This document shows positions 17,577 through 27,093 of a DNA stretch of 64,000 nucleotides, in pieces. The number at the start of each line of letters is the position of its first letter. Within the stretch, counting starts at the first letter, position 1. Under the pieces are notes generated by a model. It ran no database searches, had not been told where the DNA came from, and saw only the letters and a program-made list of their open reading frames with translations. The stretch lies in the NCBI RefSeq assembly GCF_013426915.1, contig NZ_AP023180.1, positions 2,170,001 to 2,234,000 of the forward strand. The letters run 5' to 3'. The stretch comes from Paraburkholderia sp. PGU19. Lineage in GTDB: Bacteria > Pseudomonadota > Gammaproteobacteria > Burkholderiales > Burkholderiaceae. Made by a program: the position numbers and the translations under genes.

Positions 17577-20074
17577 TCAGAATTCGAGCGTGGAAAGGAG
17601 CGACACTTGCCGCGCGTCGCCGACCGCTACGAAATAGCGATTCGCGCTGGACGGGTAATAGGTCTTGTTGAAGAGGTTCTTCACATTCAACTGGAACGAC
17701 ACATTGTGTCCGCCCCATTTCGTGTTGTAGTTCGCGAACGCATCGGCGACGGTATAGGCGGGCAGTGTGAAGCTGTTCGCGGAATCGCCGGGCCGCTCGC
17801 CGACATAGTGCGCGCCCGCGCCCACGCGCAACTGATCGCCGCCGAAGATCGCGCCGAAGTCGTAGACGGCGGCGAGCGACGCCGTATGCTGCGCGACATT
17901 CCACAGCCGGTTGCCCGCATACAGTGGGTCTTCCGTCGTTTTCGCGTCGATGTACGCGTAGCTCGCAATGACGCTCCAGCGTTGGCCGATCTGCCCGGCG
18001 ACATCGAGCTCGATGCCGCGCGAACGCGCCTTGCCTGACGTTCGCCAGTCGGTTTGTTTGGTCGAGTCGTTGTACTGCGACACCAGCACGTTCGATTTGT
18101 CGATGTTGAAGAACGCGAGCGTGCCCGTCACGCCGGCCGGCATTGCGACTTTCGCGCCGACCTCCCACGAGGTCGCTTCTTCCGGCAGCACCGACGAGTC
18201 GATCACGACACCCGAACTAGTGGAGCGATGGTCGACGTCGGCTTCAGCGATTGCGTATAGCTGCCGTACAGCGAGACGGTATCGGTCCACTTGTAGACGA
18301 CACCCGCGCGCGGCAGCCATTTGGTGCCGTTCAGATCGGTGTTCACCTGGAACGGGCGGCCACGTCCCGCGACCTGGTTGTACGACAGGAAGCGTGCGCC
18401 GCCGACGAGAATCCACTTGTCGGTCAGATGCAGACTGTCCTGAAAGAACACGGATGCGTCGTGTAACGTGTCGGTCTGGTCGCTGTCGCTGGCGGATACG
18501 GTGGTCGACGAGCGTTCGAGGCCGTAGACGGGGTGTAGATAGTTGAACGTGTACTTCGTCGCCTGCCGCAACAGGTCCTTGCGATAGATGCGCCGGTATT
18601 CGTCGTCGACGCCCACCTGCAGGTCGTTGCGCAAACCCGCTACGGTGAAATGTCCATCGATATACGCGATCGCGTAGCTGTCCGTGCTGAGCGCACCGTG
18701 CGTCGCGTCGTTGCTGCGCGAGAGCACGCCTGTCGTGCTGTTGACGCCTTGCACGCGCAGCTGGCCAGCATCGTACGTTTCGCGGTTATAGCTGTAGCCG
18801 AAATGCGCTTTCCAGTTCGCGTCGATCTGATGATCGACGGTCAGTTGCGCGAGATGCGACTCGCCGTCCATTTCGTTGAACGGCTCGTCGAGACGCTCGC
18901 GCGCAGGGATGGCCAGCGGCTCGTTAGTCTTTGGATCGAGCGCGGTGCCGCGATCGAACGGATAAAGGAACTTGCGATACTCGTATGACAGTACGACCTG
19001 CGTATCGCGTCCATACCAGGCAAGCGAAGGCGCGACGAGCGTCTCGCGGTGTTCGCCAAAGTTGCGCCAGTACTGCTCGTTGACCTGGTCGACGACGAGA
19101 CGGTACGCAAGGCCTGAATCGCCGATCGGCCCTGTCAGATCGAGCGTGCCGTCCGCGCCGTTGCGGCCGTGGCCGTAGGTCGAACCGAGCAGCGAGATGG
19201 CGTGATAAGGCGTGAGCAACGGCTGCTTGCTCACCACGTTGACGACGCCGCCCGGGTCCATGATGCCGTAGAGCAGCGATGACGGTCCCTTGAGCACTTC
19301 GACGCTGTCGGCTGCGGCGTTGAAGCCGCGGCCCTGCACGAGCGGCATGCCGTTGTGCATGATCGAGCCGTCACGGTTGCCGCCGAAGCCGCGTTTGAGC
19401 AGCGTGTCCTGAGTGCCCGCCAGCGTGTTGCCCTGGACGATGCCGCTGACGTTGGCGAGCGCGTCGTCGAGATTGCGCGGACGCTGATCGCGCAACACTT
19501 GTGCGGGCACGGTGTTGATGGCCTGCGGCACATCGATCACGGGAATGTCGGAGCGCGTGACATTCGCTTCGGGAGGCGGTCGGTAACTCCCCGCGCGAAT
19601 ACCTGTCGCGGCGACCTTGACGGTGGGCAACACGGCGCTGTCGTCGAGTTCGACATTGCTCGCATCTTCGACCAGCGTGTAGCTGCCGTTGGTCTGCTGG
19701 ACGGACGACAGCCCCGTGCCGCGCAACAGGCGCACGAGCCCCTGCTGCGTATCGTATTCGCCGTGCAGGCCCGCGCTATGACGATTCGCTGTGAGCGCGC
19801 TCGGATACGACAGCATGATTCGCGCTTGCTGGCCATACTGGTTGAGTGCGCTTTCGAGCGGCCCGGCGGCGATGTCGAAAGACTGGCGCGGCGAGGTTTG
19901 GGCCGTGTCCGCTGCATCGGCGGTGGAAGTAGCGGAAGTAGCGGAAGCGGCGGGAGACGCGATGGTCGCAAAGATCGTTGCCGTCGCGATACCGATGAGG
20001 TGCCGCCCGGGAAACGCGCGACGACGTGAATAACGTGCGGCGGTATTCGCGCAGGCGCTTGCAGAAAGTCCCAT
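17577..20074 (-). pseudogene. FecA/FpvA-type transducing TonB receptor broken by a one-base frameshift
   Basis: The 5' part (20074 to ~18216) encodes a leader, an STN signalling domain (FDIAAGPLESALNQYGQQA...), the plug and most of the barrel, then hits a TGA at 18205-18203. The remaining barrel (VIDSSVLPEEATSWEVGAKV ... to terminal Phe in LLSTLEF) continues in the next frame from about 18216 to 17577. Adding one base at the ACTAGT hexamer (18216-18221) restores a single protein of ~832 residues, the normal size of transducers. The rest of the barrel shows no decay, so this is either a recent mutation or a sequencing error. It would signal through the FecR and sigma factor encoded immediately upstream. 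Confidence 0.85.
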
Positions 20075-20188
20075 GTTTTACGAAGCTCGAGGAGGTAGAT
20101 GATCTGGTGTTCTCATCTGCCTTGTCCCGCGAGAATCGAAAACAGCTCAATACCGACAATAATTTTTTACCGCTTAGTGATTGCTGCG

Positions 20189-21175
20189 CTAGGAACGCAC
20201 TGGCTTCACCGTGACCCAATAGCGCGTGATGTACTCGACCTCGACAGACAGCGTGCTCGCAAGCGTGTTGAGCACGCGATCCGTATCCGATAGCGGATAG
20301 GTGCCCGACAGGCGGAAGTCCGCGATCGACGGATCGCAGCGCACGTAGCCGTCCCGGTAGCGCCCGAGTTCGGACAGGAAGTCGGCGAGACGCATGTTGC
20401 TCGCGACCAGCATGCCCTGTGTCCATGCGGCTGTATCGGCGCTCGTAGGCTCTATCGGCATGATCTGCGTGGCGGTGAAGCGCATGCGCTCGCCTGCATG
20501 CACGACCTTGGACATACCCGGCGTGCGGCCCGGTTCAACCTTGACCGCGCCTTCGAACACGTCGAGCCGCGTCATCGACTCCTCTTGTCTGAGCGAGAAG
20601 CGCGTGCCGAGCGGTATCGACACACCTTGGGCCGTCTGCGCGACGAACGGACGAGGCGCGGGGCCGTCGTCGTGTCCCGTGACGACCATGATTTCGCCGC
20701 GAAGCAGAACGATGCGGCGCTCCGTGTCCGAGAAGCGGACATCGACGGCGCTCGCGGTATTGAGCATGAGCTGCGTGCCGTCAGCGAGCGTCACGTTTCG
20801 CTGCTCGCCCGTGCTGGTGCGCAGGTCCGCGTTCCAGCCGCGCGACGCGATCTGATCGCGCGCAAGCCAGGCCGTTCCGCCCGCAAAGAAGAGCAGAACG
20901 AGCGCTTTGGCGCCGGCGCGCCGTGCGGGCGAACGCGGACGCGTCAACTCGGCGCGCGCGGCACTCGCAGCCGGGCTTTCATTGACCATCTGAAGACGTT
21001 GACTCACGGACTGGATGTGCCGCCACGCGCGATCGTGATCGGCGTGTTCGGCTCGCCAGCATTCGAACGCGCGTCGTTGCGAATCGGTGATGTCACTGGA
21101 CTGCAGATCGAGCCACCATTCGACCGCGCGACGCGCGACATTCGGAGCGATGCCGGGAGGACTGCCGATATTCAC
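20189..21175 (-). CDS. FecR-family anti-sigma factor / signal transducer
   Basis: 328 residues. The cytoplasmic N-terminal domain (~1-85) carries the FecR N-terminal pattern (AVEWWLDLQSSDITDSQRRAFECWRAEHADHDRAWRHI). One membrane segment follows (~88-106, ALVLLFFAGGTAWLA), then the periplasmic FecR domain (STGEQRNVTLADGTQLMLNTASAVDVRF) and a C-terminal STN-interacting region (RLSGTYPLSDTDRVLNTLASTLSVEVEYI). It relays occupancy of the outer-membrane receptor to the ECF sigma factor. It starts 4 bases after the sigma gene stop, and the receptor follows ~115 bases later. With that receptor frameshifted, the relay may have lost its input. Confidence 0.92.
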   Translation of the reverse strand: MNIGSPPGIAPNVARRAVEWWLDLQSSDITDSQRRAFECWRAEHADHDRAWRHIQSVSQRLQMVNESPAASAARAELTRPRSPARRAGAKALVLLFFAGGTAWLARDQIASRGWNADLRTSTGEQRNVTLADGTQLMLNTASAVDVRFSDTERRIVLLRGEIMVVTGHDDGPAPRPFVAQTAQGVSIPLGTRFSLRQEESMTRLDVFEGAVKVEPGRTPGMSKVVHAGERMRFTATQIMPIEPTSADTAAWTQGMLVASNMRLADFLSELGRYRDGYVRCDPSIADFRLSGTYPLSDTDRVLNTLASTLSVEVEYITRYWVTVKPVRS

Positions 21176-21179
21176 GCGT

Positions 21180-21692
21180 TCACTCCAGTTTCATCGCGAA
21201 GAAACATTGCGCGGCCGCTTTCAGCAGATAGCGCTTCACCGTCGCGAGGGAAATACGCAGCGTGTTGGCGATTTCCGTTTGCGTCGCGCCGTCGAGTTGC
21301 GCCATCAGGAATGCGCGCTTGACAGGTACGGGCAGACCGTCGAGCAACGCGTCGATCTCGCACAATGTTTCGAGCAGCACGGCACGTTCTTCGGGCGATG
21401 GCGCAAGCGGCTCCGGCACCAGCGCGAGCGCTTCCAGATAGGCGCGCTCGATCTGCTCACGTCGCCAGTGATTCGCCAGGACGCGCTGGGCGACCGTCGT
21501 TAGGAAGGCGCGTGGCTCGAGCAATTCAAGCGGCTCGTCACGCGCGAGCAGGCGCATGAACGTGTCGTGCGCAAGGTCGGCCGCCCGATGCGCGCATCCC
21601 AGCTTGCGGCGCAACCACGTGTGAAGCCAGCCATGATGGGCGACGTAAAGGTCTTCGACCTCGAGACGCAACGAGAGATTGTCTGCCGGCAT
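21180..21692 (-). CDS. ECF sigma factor, FecI-like
   Basis: 170 residues. Region 2 (YVAHHGWLHTWLRRKLGCAHRAADLAHDTFMRLLARDE) has the FecI-type DLAHDTFMR core. Region 4 (GLPVPVKRAFLMAQLDGATQTEIANTLRISLATVKRYLLKA) contains the -35-recognising HTH. It would direct polymerase to the promoter of the receptor operon when FecR is signalled. It is the first gene of a leftward FecI-FecR-FecA-unknown operon with a Fur-like box upstream (21738-21756), so it should be iron-repressed. Confidence 0.93.
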   Translation of the reverse strand: MPADNLSLRLEVEDLYVAHHGWLHTWLRRKLGCAHRAADLAHDTFMRLLARDEPLELLEPRAFLTTVAQRVLANHWRREQIERAYLEALALVPEPLAPSPEERAVLLETLCEIDALLDGLPVPVKRAFLMAQLDGATQTEIANTLRISLATVKRYLLKAAAQCFFAMKLE

Positions 21693-22091
21693 GCGCGGTT
21701 TTTTCGGACGAGTCCGGTAAGCGAAAATAAAGCTGCTAAATGAGAATTATTCGTATTGTCGCACAGGGGAAAGCAGTCTTGCACGCGATCAAATTTCCCG
21801 CGCGTGCTTCGCCTGCCGACGGGAATGGCGCGCGGGCATACGTTCTGCGGCTGCGTTGAACGCCCGTCGCGCGCCGTTGCACGGGTTCTGACGAACGTCG
21901 GTGCAAGGCCGCCGCCCACCCTGCCGATGCGTGCTGTCAAAATCACGGCACGGCGTACCGGACGCCTGCACCGCGCTTCAAATGCTTGCTGGATGCGCAT
22001 TGGCACGTTTCTTCCGTCGCGAATGCCGCCGATCGTAGTAACGTATCGAAAATTTTGTCTTTCGCCTGGCCAGTTGATTCTCGAGACGCAT
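21693..22091. other. Divergent intergenic region between sigma factor and KfrA-like gene
   Basis: 399 bases. An open frame runs through it in phase with the KfrA-like gene, but its translation lacks family-like sequence, so I treat it as non-coding leader. It contains the Fur-like box near the left end and must hold promoters for both flanking genes. I see nothing else recognisable. Confidence 0.5.
21738..21756 (-). promoter_or_regulatory. Candidate Fur box of the sigma factor operon
   Basis: TGAGAAT-T-ATTCGTA (21741-21755) is a 7-1-7 inverted repeat close to the Fur consensus; the first half differs at one position from TGATAAT and the second keeps ATT plus the final A. It lies ~50 bases upstream of the sigma factor ATG. 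Fur control of FecI-type sigma genes is established; occupancy here is inferred. Confidence 0.55.
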
Positions 22092-25000
22092 ATGTCCACC
22101 GATACCGACACCACCATGACTGATGAGCAGGTCGCAGCCGTTGCAGACCGCATGACCGAAGAAGGCCGTCTGGTTTCCCCCGTTACGATCTGGGCGGAAG
22201 TTCGCAGCGGTTCGATCGTCGCCGTCGCCGCCGCGCTGCAACGCTGGCGCGAGACGCGCGAGCCGCAGCCGCCGGCACCGGAGACGCAAGCGCAGAAGGC
22301 GCTGCCGGGCGAACTGGCGGAAACCTTGATGGAAGCCGCGCGCCGCATCTGGACCGCTTCGCAGGACGACGCGGGCCGGATACTCAGCGAAGGTCTGGGC
22401 GCGGCGAGCCAGCAGCTCGATGTCGTGCGCAGGGAGCGTGACGAGGCGCTTGCCGCGTATCAGGAGACGGGTGAAGAAGCCGCGACGGGGCGCGAGCGGC
22501 TGGACAGGTTGCGCCACGACCTCCTCGCGTTGCAGGAATCCGCCGCGCAGGTTCGCGCCGACTTCGAAGCCGTGACCGCGCGCGCGGAAGCCGCCGAGAC
22601 GAACGTCCAGAACCTGACCGAGCGCGCATCGGCGGGTGAAGCGAAGCTCACGGCGATCCAGAGCACGCTCGAAGATCAGCACCGGGCAAACGAATGGCTC
22701 GCCGCGACGGTTTCGGGCAAGAACGAAGAGATCGCGCGGCTTGGCCGCGAGCGCGACGACGCGCGCCGGCAGATCGCGACACTGGACGAGGCTTGCCAGG
22801 CGAAGTCGGAAGAGGCGGAGCGCTGGTCTCAGGAAGCGGCCGCAGCAGTGTCACGCGCGGAAGCCGCGACGGCGCAGGCGAACGAGAGCACCGCGCGCCT
22901 CGCATCGGTCGAGGCCGACTTGGGCGAGACCCGCAACGCACTCGCCGCGGAACGTGACGCCGCCCTCGAACATGCCGCCGACCTCTCCGAGCAGCGTGGC
23001 GCACTGGAGCGCGTCACACGCGAACTGGACGAATCCCGGGCGCAGGTTGGCACGCTGACCGAGGCGCACACGCTGGCGGCAGCCGAACTGGCGCGCGCGA
23101 CACAGGAAGCCTCGGCCGCGACCGAACGTGCCGACGCGGCGGAGCAACGCGCGTCCCAACTGGACCAGAGCCTGACGGTGGAACGCGAGGCAACGGCTGC
23201 GCAGCGCGACGAATTGCAGCGCGTCCAGCGCGAACTGGAAGAAGCACGGACGCGCGCCGAGACGCTGACCGAGGCGCAGACGGCCGCGAGCGCCGAGCTG
23301 GCGCGGATCTCGCAAGAAGCCTCCGCCGCGAAGCAAAGGGCCGATGCCGCCGAACAGCGGGCGTCGCAACTCGAGCAGAGCCTGACGGTAGAGCGCGAGA
23401 CAACGGCGGCGCACAGCGATGAGCTTCAGCGTGTCAGGAACGAACTGGACGAAGCGCGCGTGCAGATCAATGCGCTGAACGAGGCGCAGACAGCCGCGAC
23501 GTCCAAACTGGCGCGGGTCACTGAAGACGCATCGTCCGCGAAGCAACGTGCGGAGTCGGCCGAACAGCGCGCAGCGGAACTGGAACAGAGCCTGGCAGCG
23601 GAGCGCGAAGCCGCGGCGGCGCAAAGGGACGAACGGCAGCGCGTCACGCGCGAACTGGACGAAGCTCGCTCACGGATCGACGCGTTGACACAAGACTCGA
23701 CCGCCGCGAAGCAACGGGCAGAAACCGCCGAGCAACGCGCAACCGAACTGGAGCAGAACCTCGCGAGCGAGCGGGAAGCATCGGCGGCGCGGACCAGCGA
23801 ATTGCAGCGCGTCACCCATGAGCTCGAAGCAGCGCGCACGCAGATCACCGCGTTCACCGAGGCGCAGGCGGCGGCGAGCGCCGAACTGGCGAGCGTGAAG
23901 CAGGAAGCCGAGGCCACGAAGCAACGGGCCGAAGCCGCCGAACAGCGCGCCGTCCAGTTGGACGAGAGTCTTGCCGTCGCGCGCGAGGCAGCCGTGGCAC
24001 GCAACAGCGAAGCGTCCGCTCAGTTCGACGAATTGCAGCGCGTCACGCGCGAACTCGAAGAGGCGCGCAATCAGATCAACGCACTGACCGAGGCGCAAAC
24101 GGCAGCAGCCGCCGAACTCGCGCAGGTGACGCAAGATGCATCCGCTGAGAAGCGCCGTGCAGATGCAGCCGCGCAGTTGTCGGCACGTCTGGAACGCGAC
24201 CTCGCCGCGGAACGTGAGGCAGCGACGGCGCGAAGCGCCGAAGCGTCGGCTCAATCGAACGAACTGCAACGCGTTACGCGCGAGCTCGAAGAAGCGCGCA
24301 ATCAGATCAACGCGGTGACCGAGACGCAAACGGCGACAGCCGCAGAACTGGCGCGGGTGACCCAAGACGCGTCCGAAGCGAAGAACCGTTCGGAAGCGGC
24401 CGAACAAACGCTCGCAGCGGAACGCGACGAAGCCCGCAAACACGCGAGCGCGCTGACGGATGCCCAGTCTGTTGCAAACGCCGAGCTGGCGCGGCTCACG
24501 CAAGAAGCATCCGCCGCAAAAGAAAGAGGGGACGCGGCCGAGCTTCGTGCAGCGCAACTGGAACAAGGCCTTGCAGCGGAACGGGAAGCCGCCATCGCGC
24601 GCAACAGCGAAGCGTCGTCGCAACTCAACGAACTGCAACGCGTCACGCAAGAACTCGAAGAAGCCCGCAAGCAGATCGGCACGCTGACCGACGCGCAAAC
24701 GGCAGCCAACGCAGAACTGGCGCGGCTCGCACAGGACGCATCGGCGGCGAAGGAAAGGGCGGACTCAGCCGAACGTCAGGCAGCGCAATCGGAGCAGAGT
24801 CTTTTGTCCGAGCGCGAGTCAGCCGCAGCGAAAAGCGACAACGCGTCGACACAGCTCGAAGAGTTGCAGCGGGTCACGCGCGAACTGGACGAAGCCCGCG
24901 CGCAGATCAGCGCGATGAGCGAGTCTCAGACGGCGGCCAGCGCCGAACTTGCGCGCGCGACGCAAGACGCGTTCGACGCGAAGGAGCGGGCCGATGCAGC

Positions 25001-25460
25001 GGAACAGCGCGCAGCCGAGCTGGCGCAACGCCAGGACGAGCGCCCGCGCGAACCGGCGTCGGCGAAAGGCGCGCCAGGCGGTGAACTGCCTGGCGGAACC
25101 GATGTCGCGGAAGAACTCGCGTCCTTGCAACGCCAGATCGCGGCTCAGGCGAAGACTCACACGAAGGCCTACAACGAGCTTCGCGCGAACGCCGAGCAAT
25201 GGGTGACGTACGCGAAGGACATCAAGCAGCGGCTCGACCAGGCGAACGAAAAAATCCTCTTCATCGACGCGCGCAGCACCGGCGAAGTCGCGCTGTTGCG
25301 CAGGCTCTCGTTCGAACTCGAGCGTCTGAAGCCCGACCACGAACTGGTGTTCAGGGAAGCGCAGAAGAAGCTGATCGGCGCGACGATGACCCAGCAACTC
25401 GCGCAGAAAGGCTATCAGTACGATCCGGCCACGGCGGTGATGTCGAAGCTGGAAGGCTGA
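22092..25460 (+). CDS. KfrA-like DNA-binding protein with giant repeat coiled coil
   Basis: 1122 residues from ATG at 22092; a longer in-frame opening upstream has no homology-like content and is rejected. Residues ~1-60 (TMTDEQVAAVADRMTEEGRLVSPVTIWAEVRSGSIVAVAAALQRWRE) match the KfrA N-terminal DNA-binding domain. From ~residue 100 to 1000 the protein is an Ala/Glu/Gln/Arg-rich coiled coil, most of it near-identical 70- or 77-residue repeats. A distinct conserved C-terminus follows (~1000-1122: YNELRANAEQWVTYAKDIKQ ... ATAVMSKLEG). KfrA of plasmids autoregulates and aids partition; typical KfrA is ~300-350 residues, so this is a strongly expanded form. A role in nucleoid or replicon organisation is plausible but inferred. 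Confidence 0.85.
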   Translation: MSTDTDTTMTDEQVAAVADRMTEEGRLVSPVTIWAEVRSGSIVAVAAALQRWRETREPQPPAPETQAQKALPGELAETLMEAARRIWTASQDDAGRILSEGLGAASQQLDVVRRERDEALAAYQETGEEAATGRERLDRLRHDLLALQESAAQVRADFEAVTARAEAAETNVQNLTERASAGEAKLTAIQSTLEDQHRANEWLAATVSGKNEEIARLGRERDDARRQIATLDEACQAKSEEAERWSQEAAAAVSRAEAATAQANESTARLASVEADLGETRNALAAERDAALEHAADLSEQRGALERVTRELDESRAQVGTLTEAHTLAAAELARATQEASAATERADAAEQRASQLDQSLTVEREATAAQRDELQRVQRELEEARTRAETLTEAQTAASAELARISQEASAAKQRADAAEQRASQLEQSLTVERETTAAHSDELQRVRNELDEARVQINALNEAQTAATSKLARVTEDASSAKQRAESAEQRAAELEQSLAAEREAAAAQRDERQRVTRELDEARSRIDALTQDSTAAKQRAETAEQRATELEQNLASEREASAARTSELQRVTHELEAARTQITAFTEAQAAASAELASVKQEAEATKQRAEAAEQRAVQLDESLAVAREAAVARNSEASAQFDELQRVTRELEEARNQINALTEAQTAAAAELAQVTQDASAEKRRADAAAQLSARLERDLAAEREAATARSAEASAQSNELQRVTRELEEARNQINAVTETQTATAAELARVTQDASEAKNRSEAAEQTLAAERDEARKHASALTDAQSVANAELARLTQEASAAKERGDAAELRAAQLEQGLAAEREAAIARNSEASSQLNELQRVTQELEEARKQIGTLTDAQTAANAELARLAQDASAAKERADSAERQAAQSEQSLLSERESAAAKSDNASTQLEELQRVTRELDEARAQISAMSESQTAASAELARATQDAFDAKERADAAEQRAAELAQRQDERPREPASAKGAPGGELPGGTDVAEELASLQRQIAAQAKTHTKAYNELRANAEQWVTYAKDIKQRLDQANEKILFIDARSTGEVALLRRLSFELERLKPDHELVFREAQKKLIGATMTQQLAQKGYQYDPATAVMSKLEG
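23019..25040 (+). repeat. Tandem 210/231-bp coding repeats in the KfrA-like gene
   Basis: Starting at residue 310, units open with [RNHQ]EL[DE]xAR and end with ELQRVT. The first three units are exactly 70 residues (10 heptads). Later ones are 56, 77, 77 and 77, with one stretch of 123 residues formed by a shortened unit plus one missing its opening. Most lengths are multiples of seven, so insertions and deletions kept the coiled-coil register. Unit sequences are diverged but plainly homologous. Confidence 0.85.
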
Positions 25461-25476
25461 CGCGCGCAACGCACAT

Positions 25477-25659
25477 TCAGCCTTCGATCAGCCGTTCGAG
25501 TACATCCACGTCGCCTCTCTGTCCGCCCTTGAACGTGATCTCGGTGCCGTCGAGCCAGGCTCGTCGGCGTGCAGGCGGCAGACGGTGACGCCCGCCGTCA
25601 GCGGCGCGCGATAGGACAGGCCCCAGGCGTCGAGCGCCTGGACCGCGTGGCTCGACGCC
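25477..25659 (-). pseudogene. Possible decayed gene fragment downstream of the glyoxalase-fold gene
   Basis: The last ~25 codons before the TGA at 25479-25477 read AWLDGTEITFKGGQRGDVDV LERLIEG (two pieces of one frame), which looks like a genuine protein C-terminus. Upstream, protein-like sequence (VQALDAWGLSYRAPLTAGVT VCRLHAD) sits in another frame. A one-base shift near 25565 would join them. No start codon or family is recognisable. It may be a remnant of a small gene or chance; confidence is low. Confidence 0.25.
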
Positions 25660-26097
25660 TTACTTCGCGAACAGCTGGCCGATATCCTTGAACGCCTTGA
25701 ATTCCAGCGCATTGCCGCACGGGTCGAACAGGAACATCGTCGCCTGTTCGCCGACTTGTCCTTGAAAGCGGATATACGGCTCGATCACGAACTTCGTGCC
25801 GAACGACCTCAACCGTGCCGCGAGCGCTTCCCATTGATCCCACGCAAGCACGACGCCGAAATGCGGCACGGGCACGTCATGGCCATCGACGGGATTGCTG
25901 TGCACGCTCTCTTGCGAAGCCGTCTTCGGATGCTCGTGAATCACGAGTTGATGGCCGAAGAAATTGAAGTCGACCCATTGCGTGCTGGAGCGGCCTTCTT
26001 CGAGGCCGAACACGCGTCCGTAAAAGTCGCGCGCGGCGGGAAGGTCGTAGACGGGAATGGCCAGATGAAAAGGGGAAAGGCTCACTGTTTTCTCCAT
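25660..26097 (-). CDS. VOC (glyoxalase/bleomycin-resistance fold) family protein
   Basis: 145 residues from ATG at 26097. The two beta-alpha-beta-beta-beta modules are visible: [26 protein letters not shown] with the first metal-ligand His, QLVIHEH in the middle, [18 protein letters not shown], and [19 protein letters not shown] with the final Glu ligand. These enzymes bind a divalent metal and act on aromatic diols, glutathione adducts or antibiotics. It is divergent from a LysR gene across ~90 bases, a classic regulator/target arrangement. An alternative ATG 8 codons upstream (26121) is possible; neither has a strong ribosome site. Confidence 0.85.
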   Translation of the reverse strand: MEKTVSLSPFHLAIPVYDLPAARDFYGRVFGLEEGRSSTQWVDFNFFGHQLVIHEHPKTASQESVHSNPVDGHDVPVPHFGVVLAWDQWEALAARLRSFGTKFVIEPYIRFQGQVGEQATMFLFDPCGNALEFKAFKDIGQLFAK

Positions 26098-26187
26098 GTG
26101 GGACGCTCGCAGACCGCACATAGTACGTGGCGGAATTGAAAAATAGAATCAATATATAATTTCGTTAAACACAAATGAAATCTATCA

Positions 26188-27063
26188 ATGATCCGTGAGC
26201 TGAAAACGCTGATTGCCGTTGCCCAGGAGGGTACGTTCGCTGCTGCCGGCAAGCGGATCGGTCTGACACAGGCTGCCGTCAGCGCGCAGATGCAACGGCT
26301 CGAAGCGGAAATGGGCGTTGCATTGTTCGACCGCGAAGGGCGAACGGCGCGGTTGAATGCGACTGGTCAGCAGATACTCGTGCAGGCGCAGGAAGTCGTC
26401 CGGCTCTACAACAACCTCAGTTCGACGGCAGCAGGGCCGGCCGCCACTGTGCGCGTGACGGTCGGTGCGATTGCGTCGGTGCAGCGTTCGCTGCTGCCGG
26501 ATGCATTGGCGCGGTTTCATGCGCAATGTCCGGGATGCACGACGCGCGTGATTCCCGGCGTATCGATGGAACTTGTCAATCTCGTCGACGCCGGCGAGAT
26601 CGATATCGCCGCGATCATTCGCCCGCCGTTTTCGTTCCAAAGCGATCTGCGCTGGACGACGCTCGCGCAAGAACCGTTCAGGCTGATCGTGCCGCGTGGC
26701 GTGAAGGGAAAGGACTGGGCGGAACTGCTGGCGGATCAGCCGTTCATTCGCTACGACCGCGCGTCGTTCGGCGGGCGGCAGGTGGACCGTTTCCTGCGCC
26801 GGATGCACTTCACCGTGCGCGAAGTGTGCGAGGTGGACGAACTGGAAGCCATCGTCAGGCTGGTGGAAAACGGCGTCGGCGTGGCGCTCGTGCCGCAAAC
26901 GGCGACGTACCGGCGTTGGCCCGCGAAGGTGCGCGCTGTCGATCTCGAGCATCACACGTTTCATCGCGACGTTGGCCTCGTGCATCGCGCGCCGCAGCAT
27001 CTGAGCGAGCCTGTGAAGGTGTTGCTGCAGCTGATCGAAGCGCAGGCGCGCAAGAAGCCCTGA
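26188..27063 (+). CDS. LysR-family transcriptional regulator
   Basis: 291 residues. Winged HTH at ~1-60 (ELKTLIAVAQEGTFAAAGKRIGLTQAAVSAQMQRLEAEMGVALFDR), followed by a periplasmic-binding-protein-like effector domain (VTVGAIASVQRSLLPDALARF ... VENGVGVALVPQTATYRRW). It is divergent from the VOC-family gene with an AT-rich 90-base gap containing TATAAT at 26155-26160, so it probably controls that gene and itself. Convergent with the LacI gene downstream. The effector is unknown. Confidence 0.9.
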   Translation: MIRELKTLIAVAQEGTFAAAGKRIGLTQAAVSAQMQRLEAEMGVALFDREGRTARLNATGQQILVQAQEVVRLYNNLSSTAAGPAATVRVTVGAIASVQRSLLPDALARFHAQCPGCTTRVIPGVSMELVNLVDAGEIDIAAIIRPPFSFQSDLRWTTLAQEPFRLIVPRGVKGKDWAELLADQPFIRYDRASFGGRQVDRFLRRMHFTVREVCEVDELEAIVRLVENGVGVALVPQTATYRRWPAKVRAVDLEHHTFHRDVGLVHRAPQHLSEPVKVLLQLIEAQARKKP

Positions 27064-27093
27064 ACAGATGATCGTTGAAACACGCTTTCTCAA

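Noticed and set aside
21756..22091. N-terminal extension of the KfrA-like protein by 112 codons
   Set aside because: The extension is open but reads like non-coding sequence. The KfrA domain begins right after the ATG at 22092.
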